DNA of 64,000 nt from Ensifer oleiphilus (GCF_013371465.1 NZ_JABWDU010000001.1:921794-985793); one strand, 5' to 3'. Shown: positions 53,931-61,883, numbered from the stretch's first letter. Made by a program: numbers and translations. Notes: a model not told the origin generated them from the letters alone.

Positions 53931-54815
53931 ATGCACGCAGTCACACAACCTCTCCTCCGCTTCGGCGTCATCGCCGACCCGCAATACGCCGCCGTGGAAC
54001 CGAACCTCGTCCTCGGCCGCTATTATGCCAACAGCCTGACGAAGCTCGCCGAAGCGATCGAGACCTTCAATGCGGAAGACCTCGCCTTCGTGGTGACGCT
54101 CGGCGATATCATCGATCGCGACTGGCAGAGCTTCGATGCCATCCTGCCGCTCTACGACAGGCTTCGTCATCCCAGGCACTTCCTGCTCGGCAATCACGAT
54201 TTCCGCGTCGAACCGGAGCGGCTCGACGACGTCTTCGCCCGGGTCGGCATGCCTGGCCCCTATCAGACATTTGCGGCGGCCGGCTTCCGGTTCGTGCTGC
54301 TCGATGGCAATGAGGTCAGCCTCTTCGCCCCGCCACCGGGCGATCCGCGTCTTGCCGTCGCCGAGAGGTGGATCGAGACGTTGAAATCGCAAGGGGCCGA
54401 TAACGCCCAGCCCTGGAATGCAGCACTTGGCGATGAGCAATTCGCCTGGCTGGAAGCGGAATTGCGCAAGGCGGAAGCTGCCGGCGAGCAGGTCGTCGTG
54501 ATGGGCCACTATCCTGTCTATCCGCCCAATGCCCACAACATGTGGGACAGCGAACGCATCGTCGACCTTTTCTGCCGCTTCGAAACCGTCGCCGCCTATT
54601 TCTGCGGCCACAACCACGACGGCAACTACGGCATCGTCGACGGCACCCATTTCGTCAACATCAAGGGCATGGTCGAAACTCCGGATACGACGGCCTATGC
54701 GATCGTCGAGATCCATGCGGACCGATTGGAAATCCGCGGCTATGGCCGCGAAACGGATCGGACGTTGGGATTGACCACCGTCAGGCCCCGCCTGGCTGCG
54801 TCCGCCAGCCGCTGA
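53931..54815 (+). CDS. Calcineurin-like metallophosphoesterase
   Basis: 294 aa; the ATG at 53931 follows GGGAGGGG. All metal-binding motifs are present: FGVIADPQY, TLGDIIDRD, LLGNHDFR, VMGHYPVYPP and FCGHNHDGNYG. The layout resembles the Mn-dependent ADP-ribose/CDP-alcohol diphosphatase group. It is cytosolic. Its last 35 bases overlap the 3' end of the converging WYL regulator gene. Confidence 0.9.
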   Translation: MHAVTQPLLRFGVIADPQYAAVEPNLVLGRYYANSLTKLAEAIETFNAEDLAFVVTLGDIIDRDWQSFDAILPLYDRLRHPRHFLLGNHDFRVEPERLDDVFARVGMPGPYQTFAAAGFRFVLLDGNEVSLFAPPPGDPRLAVAERWIETLKSQGADNAQPWNAALGDEQFAWLEAELRKAEAAGEQVVVMGHYPVYPPNAHNMWDSERIVDLFCRFETVAAYFCGHNHDGNYGIVDGTHFVNIKGMVETPDTTAYAIVEIHADRLEIRGYGRETDRTLGLTTVRPRLAASASR

Positions 54816-55476
54816 TCCAGAGATCCCGCAGGCCTTCGCCTTCGCCCGGGAAAAAGTCGTCGGTCGCTTCACAATGTTCGACCCGATCGGCGCGGAAATT
54901 GCGGATGGCCTGGCGCAGCTCGCACCAGGCGACGATATTGGCGGTCTCCGAATAATAGATCAGCGCGATCGGCCGGATCGTGCGTTCGGTGGCGCGGCCA
55001 AGTTCGTCGCGATAGTCGACGCCAAGCTTGCGCTCATCCCGGATCGCCCGGCGCACCAGCGCCAGATCGATGCCGGCGGGCGAGGGCGCCACCGTTCCCC
55101 ACGCATGCAGCGCTTGGCTGCGAAAGGCGAGCCTGAGAGGCTCGGGCACAGCACCTGTGATCTTCTGGTTGACGCGGCCGGCAGCCGCCTTCAGTTCTTC
55201 GTCACCGGTGCGCGCCAGCAGCGCCAGCGCCAGCACGATCGCCTCGGTTTCCTCGATCGAGAACATCAGCGGCGGCAGGTCGAAGCCGGGGCGCAGGATG
55301 TAGCCGATGCCGCGCCCGCCTTCGATCGGCACCCGCATGGCCTGAAGTGCTGCGATATCGCGGTAGATCGAGCGCGGCGTCACCTCCAGCGTCTCGGCCA
55401 TGTCAGCGGCCGTCACCGGCTTTCGGGCCAGCCTCAGGATCTGGATGATCTCGAACAGGCGTGACGCCTTGCGCAT
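54781..55476 (-). CDS. WYL-domain transcriptional regulator (YafY-type)
   Basis: 231 aa. DeoR-like N-terminal helix-turn-helix (MRKASRLFEIIQILRLARKP, DMAETLEVTPRSIYRDI) followed by a WYL domain (VDYRDELGRATERTIRPIAL, IVAWCELRQAIRNFRADRV). WYL domains sense nucleotides or other ligands. It is divergent from the LysE gene, with a palindrome in the gap, and probably regulates it. Confidence 0.9.
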   Translation of the reverse strand: MRKASRLFEIIQILRLARKPVTAADMAETLEVTPRSIYRDIAALQAMRVPIEGGRGIGYILRPGFDLPPLMFSIEETEAIVLALALLARTGDEELKAAAGRVNQKITGAVPEPLRLAFRSQALHAWGTVAPSPAGIDLALVRRAIRDERKLGVDYRDELGRATERTIRPIALIYYSETANIVAWCELRQAIRNFRADRVEHCEATDDFFPGEGEGLRDLWISGWRTQPGGA

Positions 55477-55505
55477 CGAAGAAACTCCGCCATTTCAAAA
55501 CGCTC

Positions 55506-55523
55506 CTGACAAGACCCTGTCAG
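55506..55523. promoter_or_regulatory. Operator between WYL regulator and LysE gene
   Basis: CTGACA-AGACCC-TGTCAG is a perfect 6-bp inverted repeat with 6-base spacing, 30 bases upstream of the WYL gene start, in the divergent gap. Confidence 0.65.
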
Positions 55524-55608
55524 TTGGCGACGGTTATAACAGCTGGCAACGGATTGAAAAATAAGCAATCCGCTTAGGCAACGATCGAACGGACCTCGGA
55601 CAACTGAC

Positions 55609-56244
55609 ATGAGCTACACGGAAAATCTCTGGCTTTTCTTCACCCTTCTTTTCGGCATCATCATCGTGCCGGGCATGGATATGATCTTCGTTCTGGCGAA
55701 CTCGCTGACCGGCGGCCGAGCCTCCGGCCTGTCGGCGACGGCAGGCATCATGGCCGGCGGCGTGCTGCACACGCTTTATGCCGCGCTCGGGGTCAGTGTC
55801 ATCCTTCATCTGGTGCCGCAACTCTTCAATGTTCTGCTGGTCGGCGGCGCCACATACATCGCCTGGATCGGGTATTCCCTTATCCGCAGTTCCATCACCA
55901 TCGGCGGTATCGACGCCACCGGACGGCTGTCGCGCTGGGCGAGTTTTCGCCAGGGGGCTCTCACCAGCCTGATGAATCCAAAGGCCTATCTCTTCATGCT
56001 GGCCGTTTATCCGCAGTTTCTCAAACCCCAATTCGGGCCGATATGGTCGCAGGCCGCTGTCATGGCGGTGATGATCGCCGTGACCCAGCTTGCCGTCTAC
56101 GGCGGTTTGGCGCTGGCCGCCGGCCGCGGCCGCGATTTCCTCGTCGGAAGCCCCGGTGCCACCGTCCTGATCGGCCGAGTGGCCGGCATCATCCTCGTAT
56201 TGGTAGCTGCACTCACGGTCTGGCAGGGCTGGGCAGGGAGCTGA
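55609..56244 (+). CDS. LysE-family amino acid exporter
   Basis: 211 aa with six hydrophobic helices. The family-typical sequences are IIIVPGMDMIFVLANSLTGG, ALGVSVILHLVPQLFNVLLV, GGATYIAWIGYSLIR and TSLMNPKAYLFMLAVYPQFL. LysE/RhtB proteins export amino acids or related metabolites through the inner membrane. It is divergent from the WYL regulator, likely its controller. Confidence 0.9.
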   Translation: MSYTENLWLFFTLLFGIIIVPGMDMIFVLANSLTGGRASGLSATAGIMAGGVLHTLYAALGVSVILHLVPQLFNVLLVGGATYIAWIGYSLIRSSITIGGIDATGRLSRWASFRQGALTSLMNPKAYLFMLAVYPQFLKPQFGPIWSQAAVMAVMIAVTQLAVYGGLALAAGRGRDFLVGSPGATVLIGRVAGIILVLVAALTVWQGWAGS

Positions 56245-56293
56245 TCGGGCGGCAAGTATAAACATGATTATTGTATTCATGTTATAAGAAGGG

Positions 56294-56333
56294 AACGGAC
56301 GAGGCGATTGTCAATCGCCGCGTCCGTTTCAAA
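56294..56333 (+). terminator. Terminator of the LysE gene
   Basis: AACGGAC (56294-56300) pairs with GTCCGTT (56322-56328), with an inner GGCGATT/AATCGCC stem. TCAAATT follows. Confidence 0.65.
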
Positions 56334-56455
56334 TTATGCTGCTGCGACAAGGACATCAAAAAAATGTTACTTCCGTCGAATAGCTAAAATGCCATCATGC
56401 CGGCGCATTCAACACGAAGGCCGCAAAAGCGGATTCGACTGACCGGGAGATCACG

Positions 56456-56902
56456 ATGAAGATACGCGCCCTTATGCTTGCCGCTGCCCTTGCAGGTCTC
56501 GGCGTTACCGCCGTCACTGCGGCCGATGAGCCGCAAGAGGTCCGTCAGCAACTGATGAAGAAGGTCGGCGCCGCGACGGGCGCGCTGGCGGGCATCGCCA
56601 AGGGCGAAAAGCCTTATGACGCCGAAATCGTGAAGGCATCGCTGACGACCATCTCCGAGACGGTCAAGGTATTCCCGGACCATTTCCCCGCCGGCTCGGA
56701 AACCGGCATGGAGACGGAAGCAAGCCCGAAGATCTGGGAAAACATGGATGATTTCAAAGCCAAGGCCGCCAAGCTTGGTTCTGACACGGATGCCGTGCTC
56801 GCCCAGCTTCCGGCTGACCAGGCCGGCGTCGGCGCTGCCATGGGCATTCTTGGCAAGGACTGCGGCAGCTGTCACGAGATCTATCGTGTGAAGAAGAACT
56901 GA
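56456..56902 (+). CDS. Cytochrome c' (periplasmic)
   Basis: 148 aa with a signal peptide (about 1-22) and a four-helix bundle; the haem-binding CGSCH motif is near the C-terminus (136-140), which is the hallmark of cytochrome c'. Family members bind NO, CO or shuttle electrons. A diheme cytochrome c gene follows 165 bases later on the same strand, so the two may be part of one electron-transfer module. Confidence 0.92.
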   Translation: MKIRALMLAAALAGLGVTAVTAADEPQEVRQQLMKKVGAATGALAGIAKGEKPYDAEIVKASLTTISETVKVFPDHFPAGSETGMETEASPKIWENMDDFKAKAAKLGSDTDAVLAQLPADQAGVGAAMGILGKDCGSCHEIYRVKKN

Positions 56903-56932
56903 CAACGGGTCTTCAGGGAGAACTGATGATGA

Positions 56933-56954
56933 TGCGCCGGCTCTCGCCGGCGCA
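56933..56954. repeat. Inverted repeat after cytochrome c'
   Basis: TGCGCCGG (56933-56940) pairs with CCGGCGCA (56947-56954), 31 bases past the stop. No U tract, so it may attenuate readthrough into the diheme gene rather than terminate fully. Confidence 0.45.
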
Positions 56955-57067
56955 CTGAGACTATTGTCGTGACGTCCGGGACGCCACGACAGGTCGCGGT
57001 TTACCGCGTTATTTGGAGTGTGAGCGAAGCTCACGGATGAGGGTTGTGCAGTTGAAAAGGCAGTTTG

Positions 57068-57982
57068 ATGGGCCGACGAATTAGAAAGCTTGTCTCAGGG
57101 ATCGTGTTTCTGGGCCTCGTCGGCGGTGCGGCTTTCTGGTGGTTGACGAAGCCGGCGCCCTGGCCAGCGGATCATTGGGAGGCTTTGGGTGACCCGGATC
57201 TCACCAACGGCGAGCAGATCTTCTGGGCTGGCGGCTGCGTCAGCTGTCATGCAAAGCCGGGCAGTGAGGGTGATGCACGGCTCGTTCTTGCCGGTGGCGC
57301 GCCGCTGAAGAGCCCATTTGGCACTTTTCACGCGCCCAACATCTCGCCGGATGAAACGGCCGGGATCGGCTCATGGACGCTTGCCGAATTCGGCAATGCG
57401 ATGACGCGCGGTGTCGGGAGAAACGGCGAACACCTCTATCCGTCTTTCCCCTACGCCTCCTATGCGCGGATGACGCCGAAGGACATCAATGACCTCTGGG
57501 GCTACCTGAAGACGCTGCCGAAGGCGAGCGATGTTGCCCCTGGCCACGAGTTGCCGTTCCCCTACAATATACGGCTGGCGCTCGGCGGCTGGAAGCTGCT
57601 GTTCCTTACCGACACGCCGCGCGTCGCCATCGATGACGCTGATCCGAAGCTGGCGCGCGGCCAGTATCTGGTCGAAGGGCCGGGCCACTGCGGCGAGTGC
57701 CATACGCCGCGAAACGCCCTTGGCGGCCTGGAGCCGGCGCAGTGGCTGGCCGGCGCGCCGAACCCGGAAGGCGAGGGACGCATCCCCAACATCACGCCCG
57801 GTTCGAAGAGCATCGGCGGCTGGAGCGTCTCCGACATCGCCTCTTATCTTGAAACTGGCTTCACGCCGGAATTCGATTCCGTCGGTGGCACCATGGTTGA
57901 AGTTCAGAAAAACATGGCGAAGCTGACCGCTGCCGATCGGGAGGCGATCGCCGCCTACCTCAAGGCCATTCCTGCCCTTTGA
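57068..57982 (+). CDS. Diheme cytochrome c
   Basis: 304 aa, exported via an N-terminal membrane anchor (about 8-26). Two haem sites: CVSCH (57-61) and CGECH (208-212), each followed by typical axial Met regions. The pattern is of membrane-anchored diheme c subunits of alcohol or aldehyde dehydrogenases, but no dehydrogenase gene is adjacent. I use ATG 57068 rather than the TTG before it. It probably passes electrons together with the cytochrome c' upstream. Confidence 0.88.
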   Translation: MGRRIRKLVSGIVFLGLVGGAAFWWLTKPAPWPADHWEALGDPDLTNGEQIFWAGGCVSCHAKPGSEGDARLVLAGGAPLKSPFGTFHAPNISPDETAGIGSWTLAEFGNAMTRGVGRNGEHLYPSFPYASYARMTPKDINDLWGYLKTLPKASDVAPGHELPFPYNIRLALGGWKLLFLTDTPRVAIDDADPKLARGQYLVEGPGHCGECHTPRNALGGLEPAQWLAGAPNPEGEGRIPNITPGSKSIGGWSVSDIASYLETGFTPEFDSVGGTMVEVQKNMAKLTAADREAIAAYLKAIPAL

Positions 57983-58057
57983 AGGGCAGGGAGGACCCGC
58001 TTGATTCCGGGTCGCCGGCGCGCTCTAACTCTTCCCGGAAAGAGGAGGAGATCGACG

Positions 58058-58732
58058 ATGCGTACCCATGAGACCTTGCCCTACGACCAATGGATCGAGC
58101 GCAGCCCGGAGGAGATGGCGGAGCGGGCGGAGCAGTTCTACGAGGACGTCAATCGTCGTCGCACCACGCGCTACTTCAGCGAACGGCCGGTGCCGCGCGG
58201 CGTGATCGAGACCTGTCTTTTGGCGGCCGGCACAGCCCCGAGCGGCGCGAACCACCAGCCCTGGCACTTTGCCGTCATCGAGAGCGCCGAGATCAAGGCG
58301 AAGGTACGCGAAGCGGCCGAAGAGGAGGAGCGCGTCTTTTACCAGCAGAAGGCGCCACAGGAGTGGCTCGATGCGCTGGCACCGCTCGGCACTGACGAGG
58401 AAAAGCCATTCTTGGAGACGGCACCCTATCTCATTACCATCTTCTCGCAGAAACGCGGCGGTCCCAATCCGGGCGACATGAAGAAGAACTACTACATCAA
58501 CGAGAGCGTCGGCATCGCCACCGGCATCCTGATCACCGCTCTGCACCACGCCGGCCTCGCGACATTGACCCACACGCCTGCTCCGATGAATTTCCTCAAC
58601 GACATCTGCGGGAGGCCGGACAGCGAAAAGCCGTTCCTGATCCTGGTGGTCGGTTATCCCGCACCCGATGCGACCGTGCCCGTCGCAGGCAAGGTGAAGA
58701 AGCCTCTCGATCAGATTTCGACCTGGCTGTGA
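58058..58732 (+). CDS. Nitroreductase family protein
   Basis: 224-aa FMN-dependent oxidoreductase; the ATG at 58058 follows GAGGAGGAG. FMN-site sequences: [36 protein letters not shown] and [20 protein letters not shown]. It may reduce nitro compounds, flavins or enones. It lies 75 bases after the diheme cytochrome and may share its transcript. Confidence 0.88.
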   Translation: MRTHETLPYDQWIERSPEEMAERAEQFYEDVNRRRTTRYFSERPVPRGVIETCLLAAGTAPSGANHQPWHFAVIESAEIKAKVREAAEEEERVFYQQKAPQEWLDALAPLGTDEEKPFLETAPYLITIFSQKRGGPNPGDMKKNYYINESVGIATGILITALHHAGLATLTHTPAPMNFLNDICGRPDSEKPFLILVVGYPAPDATVPVAGKVKKPLDQISTWL

Positions 58733-58744
58733 CGGCCGGGTCGC

Positions 58745-59326
58745 TCAAGCGGCCGTAGTGACGGCCGCATGCTCGCGGCCATAGAGTGCCGCATAGCCGT
58801 CGAAGTCGGGCGTGCCGAGGCCAACTGCGCGAAAGATCTCGACTGCAAAGGTGACCGGTGCGGTGCCGGCCGCCGTGACGACGCGCGCGCTGCTGCATGC
58901 TTGCGGTTGATCGCGATAATGGCCCTGGCCGTGATAGCCGCGGAGCGAGACAAGACTGTCCGCGCCGTTCCCAGTGTGGTCAGTGGCGTCGAGAATCCCG
59001 CTCGAGGCCAGCGCATCGACACCGCCGCAGATTGCCGCAACCAACCGTCTTTCCCGATGAAACGAACGGATCGTTCCACCGAGATCGGGGGCATCGGCGG
59101 TACCCCAGATCGCGCCGCCGCAGATGACCAGGCCGTCGAAGCCCGCGGGGTCGAGTGCGTCGATCGACAGATGGGCGGAGACATCGAGGCCACCCATCGA
59201 CGTCACCGGCGCGCCATCAGGGGTGACGACCTCGATATCGACACCGAGATGCGCGCGCGCCGTCGCCATCAACAGCGCGCATTCCCAATCCGCAAAGCCT
59301 TCGTGAAGCACGATTGCAAGCCGCAT
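58745..59326 (-). CDS. DJ-1/PfpI family protein
   Basis: 193 aa. I start at ATG 59326 (GAGG at 7-base spacing); the TTG at 59344 would overlap the GNAT gene. The nucleophile elbow VAAICGGVDAL gives Cys100; Glu15 in DWEC is the partner residue. Functions in the family range from amidases to glyoxalases and chaperones. It is the second gene of the GNAT operon (10-base gap), downstream of the attenuator-like leader. Confidence 0.85.
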   Translation of the reverse strand: MRLAIVLHEGFADWECALLMATARAHLGVDIEVVTPDGAPVTSMGGLDVSAHLSIDALDPAGFDGLVICGGAIWGTADAPDLGGTIRSFHRERRLVAAICGGVDALASSGILDATDHTGNGADSLVSLRGYHGQGHYRDQPQACSSARVVTAAGTAPVTFAVEIFRAVGLGTPDFDGYAALYGREHAAVTTAA

Positions 59327-59336
59327 GGTCTGGTCC

Positions 59337-59840
59337 TCAGCCAAGCTTCTGCATATAGCGCATGCCCGTCACCGGACGAGGGACGAAACGCTCGGATTCG
59401 TAGAAATGATGTGCCTTGAAATTGCCGGTCGCCGCACTGACCGAGAGGTAGTCGCAACCGGCCATCTTGGCCTGCTCGCGGGCCTTGGCGACGAGGTGGC
59501 GGCCGATGCCGGTGCCGCGATTGTCGGAGCGCACGAAGAGATGATGCAGCTCCATGCCGCGCGCGCCTTCCGCAGCCCGGTATACCGGCACGAGGATGGC
59601 ATAGCCGATCAGCCGGTTGCCGGCTTCGGCAACAAGCGCCGTGATCCAGGGGCTGCGGCCGAAGAGATCGCGCTCGAGCTGCTCCGGCGTGATCGGCGCC
59701 GCGTCGCCATGATGGGCGGCGAGCTCGGCGATCATTTCGCGCAGTTCGGGCAGGTCGCGCTGCTTGGCGCAACGGATCGTCACCATCGGCGGGCGCGTCG
59801 ATGGCAGCGGATGAAGGGAGGGGATGGCGGTCTGTAACAA
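59337..59840 (-). CDS. GNAT-family acetyltransferase
   Basis: 167 aa. I choose TTG 59840 because GAGGAG lies 6 bases upstream (59847-59852); an ATG 18 codons later has no ribosome site. The acetyl-CoA loop is RGTGIGRHL (108-113 core), and MELHHLFVRSDNRG fits beta4 of the fold. The N-terminal half contains HHGDAAPITPEQLERDLFG, as in diamine/polyamine-type members, but the substrate is not fixed. It is the first gene of an operon with the DJ-1 gene and is preceded by a leader with the signature of ribosome-mediated attenuation. Confidence 0.86.
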   Translation of the reverse strand: MLQTAIPSLHPLPSTRPPMVTIRCAKQRDLPELREMIAELAAHHGDAAPITPEQLERDLFGRSPWITALVAEAGNRLIGYAILVPVYRAAEGARGMELHHLFVRSDNRGTGIGRHLVAKAREQAKMAGCDYLSVSAATGNFKAHHFYESERFVPRPVTGMRYMQKLG

Positions 59841-59880
59841 TGTCGGCTCCTCATGGTTCTGTCGCCATCAGGTGCCGTGA

Positions 59881-59908
59881 AAAACAAAAGCCGCCTGATG
59901 GCGGCCTT
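59881..59908 (-). terminator. Terminator hairpin of the attenuator-like leader
   Basis: On the minus strand AAGGCCGCC (59908-59900), loop ATCA, and GGCGGCTTT form a 9-bp stem with one G.T pair, followed by TTTTGTTTTTC. It ends the leader region 40 bases before the GNAT start. The same GGCCGC (59906-59901) can instead pair with GCGGCC (59931-59926). Confidence 0.85.
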
Positions 59909-59933
59909 GTTGAATATGATCAGCAGGCCGCTC

Positions 59934-59984
59934 CTATGGGAACAGCCAAAAATACACGCGGCAGATGGGTGCGTTCTTGATCAT
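59934..59984 (-). CDS. Leader peptide (16 aa) of the GNAT operon
   Basis: ATG at 59984, TAG at 59936-59934, sequence MIKNAPICRVYFWLFP. No Shine-Dalgarno lies upstream. A perfect -35 TTGACA at 60018-60013 places the transcript start near the ATG, so the message may be leaderless. Codons 11-13 and 15 are Tyr, Phe, Trp, Phe. In the attenuator model the peptide's translation, not the peptide itself, is what matters. It is too short for any family assignment. Confidence 0.55.
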   Translation of the reverse strand: MIKNAPICRVYFWLFP

Positions 59985-59988
59985 GTGC

Positions 59989-60018
59989 GTAGATTGTCCG
60001 TTTCTGAACGTTTGTCAA
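59989..60018 (-). promoter_or_regulatory. Promoter of the GNAT leader
   Basis: -35 TTGACA (60018-60013) is a perfect match. The -10 region is weak: AATCTA (59995-59990) at 17-base spacing is the best candidate. The predicted start is close to the leader ATG at 59984. Confidence 0.55.
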
Positions 60019-60100
60019 CGGGGATTTTTGCATCTGGTTGGGGATAGGCGAGGAGGCCGATGTTCGAAGTCGCCCTCAATCGGCTCTTCCTTATCGAAGT

Positions 60101-60514
60101 TCAATGGTCGGTCCCGCACATCGAATGATCGGCAAGCGCGCGAATGACATAGCAGTCGCCGATCGTGTGGTCGCCGTTGCAGGCGACGATGCGTTCGAGT
60201 TCGCGCTCCAGCTTCTGCAACTGAGCGATCTTCTCTCGCACGGTGATCAGATGTTCCTTGGCGATGCGGTCGGCTTCGCCGCAGGGGCGCTCCGGGTGCT
60301 GGCTTAATGCCAGCAGATCGCGGATCGATTCGATCGACAGTCCGAGATCGCGGGCATGGCGGATGAAGGCAAGGCGTTCGAGTTCGCGCTTCTCGTAGCG
60401 CCGCTGGTTGCCTTCCGAGCGTTCCGGCGCTGCAATCAGACCCATCTGCTCGTAGTAGCGGATTGTCGGGATTTTTACGCCCGTGCGACGGGAAAGATCG
60501 CCGATCGAATACAT
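60101..60514 (-). CDS. MerR-family transcriptional regulator
   Basis: 137 aa. MerR-type winged helix (MYSIGDLSRRTGVKIPTIRY, YEQMGLI), dimerisation helix and a C-terminal metal-site-like pattern: Cys112, His116 and Cys121 (ACNGDHTIGDC), with Cys78 upstream and Cys133 near the end. The spacing of Cys112-His116-Cys121 equals that of ZntR Cys115-His119-Cys124, so a divalent metal effector is plausible. No metal transporter gene is adjacent; its target is elsewhere or is its own promoter. Confidence 0.85.
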   Translation of the reverse strand: MYSIGDLSRRTGVKIPTIRYYEQMGLIAAPERSEGNQRRYEKRELERLAFIRHARDLGLSIESIRDLLALSQHPERPCGEADRIAKEHLITVREKIAQLQKLERELERIVACNGDHTIGDCYVIRALADHSMCGTDH

Positions 60515-60520
60515 GCCGAT

Positions 60521-60545
60521 GCTCCAAATCTATAGCTTCTGGAGC
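60521..60545. promoter_or_regulatory. MerR operator candidate
   Basis: GCTCCA (60521-60526) and TGGAGC (60540-60545) form an inverted repeat 7 bases upstream of the MerR gene start. It is close to the start codon, as expected if the protein controls its own promoter. Its activity on another promoter is unknown. Confidence 0.6.
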
Positions 60546-60588
60546 ATTAGATAATCGCTTTCCGGAAATGGTCAATGTAGGCCCGGGA

Positions 60589-60612
60589 GGAAAGGCCCGG
60601 TCGGGCCTTTCC
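60589..60612 (-). terminator. Terminator of the alpha/beta hydrolase gene
   Basis: GGAAAGGCCCG (60589-60599) pairs with CGGGCCTTTCC (60602-60612). On the minus strand TCCTCC follows. It lies 15 bases past the hydrolase stop and isolates it from the MerR gene. Confidence 0.7.
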
Positions 60613-60626
60613 GTTGGCAATCCGGG

Positions 60627-61493
60627 CTACCGCGCGAGAAAGGAAAGCAGCGTCTCGTCGAAGAGATCGCTTTCCTCCAGTTGCGGTGTGTGGCCACTTT
60701 TCTCGAACATGCGGACGGTCAGATCTGCAAAATCCCCGCGATAGGCATCCCAGGCTTCGGCAGGCGCAACGAGATAGTCGGATTGCCCGAGTGCAAGGAG
60801 CACCGGCATCGCAAGCCGGTCGAGCCCGGTGCGGATATCGATGTCGCGAAACACCTCGCCCCAGAGATGGTCGAAGACGGGATTGTTGACGGTGACATCA
60901 CGCCATAGCGGGGCCGCGTCGAAGGCAGGCACGAACCAGCTCTTGGCGCCGAGCCGGACCAGCAGCGACTTGAACCGCTCCTCGGGTCGGGCGGCGATAT
61001 CGGCGCCAAGCTCGGCCATCTCGCGCCCGAAGATCGCCTTGCGCTCTGGCGCCACGAGCTCTTCCCATCGTCGATCCGCGAACGCCATGTGCTCGGCGGA
61101 ATGACTGGGTCCGGTGCCGACCATGACCACATGGCTGACATGCTGCGGATGGCGTTTGGCATATTCGAGCGCCATATAACCATGACCGGAGTGGCCGAGG
61201 ATGGCGAAGCGATCGAGGCCTAGGTGCTGGCGCAGGCGCTCGATATCACCGAGCACCGTCTCGAAGTCGATATCATCGCGCGAATAGGCCGCATGTACCG
61301 GCGCAAAGCCGCGGTGATCGATGAAATGGAGCTTCATCCGCCGGCGCAGATGCTGCGAGAATGTCCGGGGATAGTAGACGGCGCTGCCGACAATGAGCAG
61401 CGGCGTGCCGCTGCCCTCGACGCGATAGCCGAGCTCGAAGGGACCGGCGCGCAGACTACCGGTTCCTGGTAAGGGTGAATGGGTCGTCGTCAT
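60627..61493 (-). CDS. Alpha/beta hydrolase
   Basis: 288 aa; the ATG at 61493 follows AGGATCC, while the longer frame up to 61532 starts with TTG and has no ribosome site. Nucleophile elbow GHSGHG, oxyanion region VGSAVYYPRTFSQHLRRR, and catalytic His near the C-terminus (FEKSGHTPQLEE). It is of the epoxide hydrolase/haloalkane dehalogenase-like superfamily; substrate unknown. Single gene. Confidence 0.86.
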   Translation of the reverse strand: MTTTHSPLPGTGSLRAGPFELGYRVEGSGTPLLIVGSAVYYPRTFSQHLRRRMKLHFIDHRGFAPVHAAYSRDDIDFETVLGDIERLRQHLGLDRFAILGHSGHGYMALEYAKRHPQHVSHVVMVGTGPSHSAEHMAFADRRWEELVAPERKAIFGREMAELGADIAARPEERFKSLLVRLGAKSWFVPAFDAAPLWRDVTVNNPVFDHLWGEVFRDIDIRTGLDRLAMPVLLALGQSDYLVAPAEAWDAYRGDFADLTVRMFEKSGHTPQLEESDLFDETLLSFLAR

Positions 61494-61883
61494 GGATAGG
61501 ATCCTGCAAACGGCCGGAGAACGATGGTTCAAGAGTTGGCGTCCTCATCGGCCTAAAAAGAGCGTCCACGCCAAGCGGAGCCGCAAAGCGACCTTGGCGT
61601 CGGTGTATCTTTCTTGCCGGTGAGCGTCGCTAACGGATCAGGCGCACGGATCATTTTCCCTGTTTGCTGCGGTTTCATACCATCTCGTCCGGCGCAACTG
61701 CAACCGTCGAAACGGGTCGCTCGGGACGTCTGCTCATTCTGAAAGGGGTGGCACAAGGACGCCACAATCGGCGCCTAGCGATCTGCGCAGCATTCGATTC
61801 GGCTTGATTTCGGCTCGAATGCCTCTTTTGCAACAGTCAGTTAGAGTGTCGTCATGTATGCGCGCCGCTCGACGGAGGAACAC
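61494..61883. other. Divergent region between hydrolase and beta-lactamase genes, no gene seen
   Basis: 390 bases holding both promoters. An inverted repeat CGCCAAG (61569-61575)/CTTGGCG (61593-61599) is visible near the hydrolase side. Open frames here have no ribosome site. No ampR-like regulator gene is present in the gap. Confidence 0.45.

Larger units (their letters stand above)
59881..59984 (-). promoter_or_regulatory. Candidate ribosome-mediated attenuator upstream of GNAT/DJ-1
   Basis: Four segments in minus-strand order: GCCGC (59962-59958), GCGGCC (59931-59926), GGCCGC (59906-59901) and GGCGGC (59895-59890). Segment 1 pairs with 2, 2 with 3 (antiterminator), and 3 with 4 (terminator, then U tract). 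Segment 1 lies in codons 8-9 of the 16-codon leader ORF; segment 2 begins just after its stop. A ribosome stalled at the Tyr-Phe-Trp codons would cover segment 1 and free segment 2 to pair with 3; one that reaches the stop would cover segment 2 and allow the terminator. This is the classical attenuation logic, read directly from the sequence. Confidence 0.65.

Noticed and set aside
56262-56282. ACATGA/TCATGT inverted repeat after the LysE gene
   Set aside because: AT-rich 6-bp stem with a 9-base loop just before a stronger terminator; likely chance.
61569-61599. CGCCAAG/CTTGGCG stem near the hydrolase gene
   Set aside because: Too far upstream of either start, with a long loop and no U tract; no clear role.
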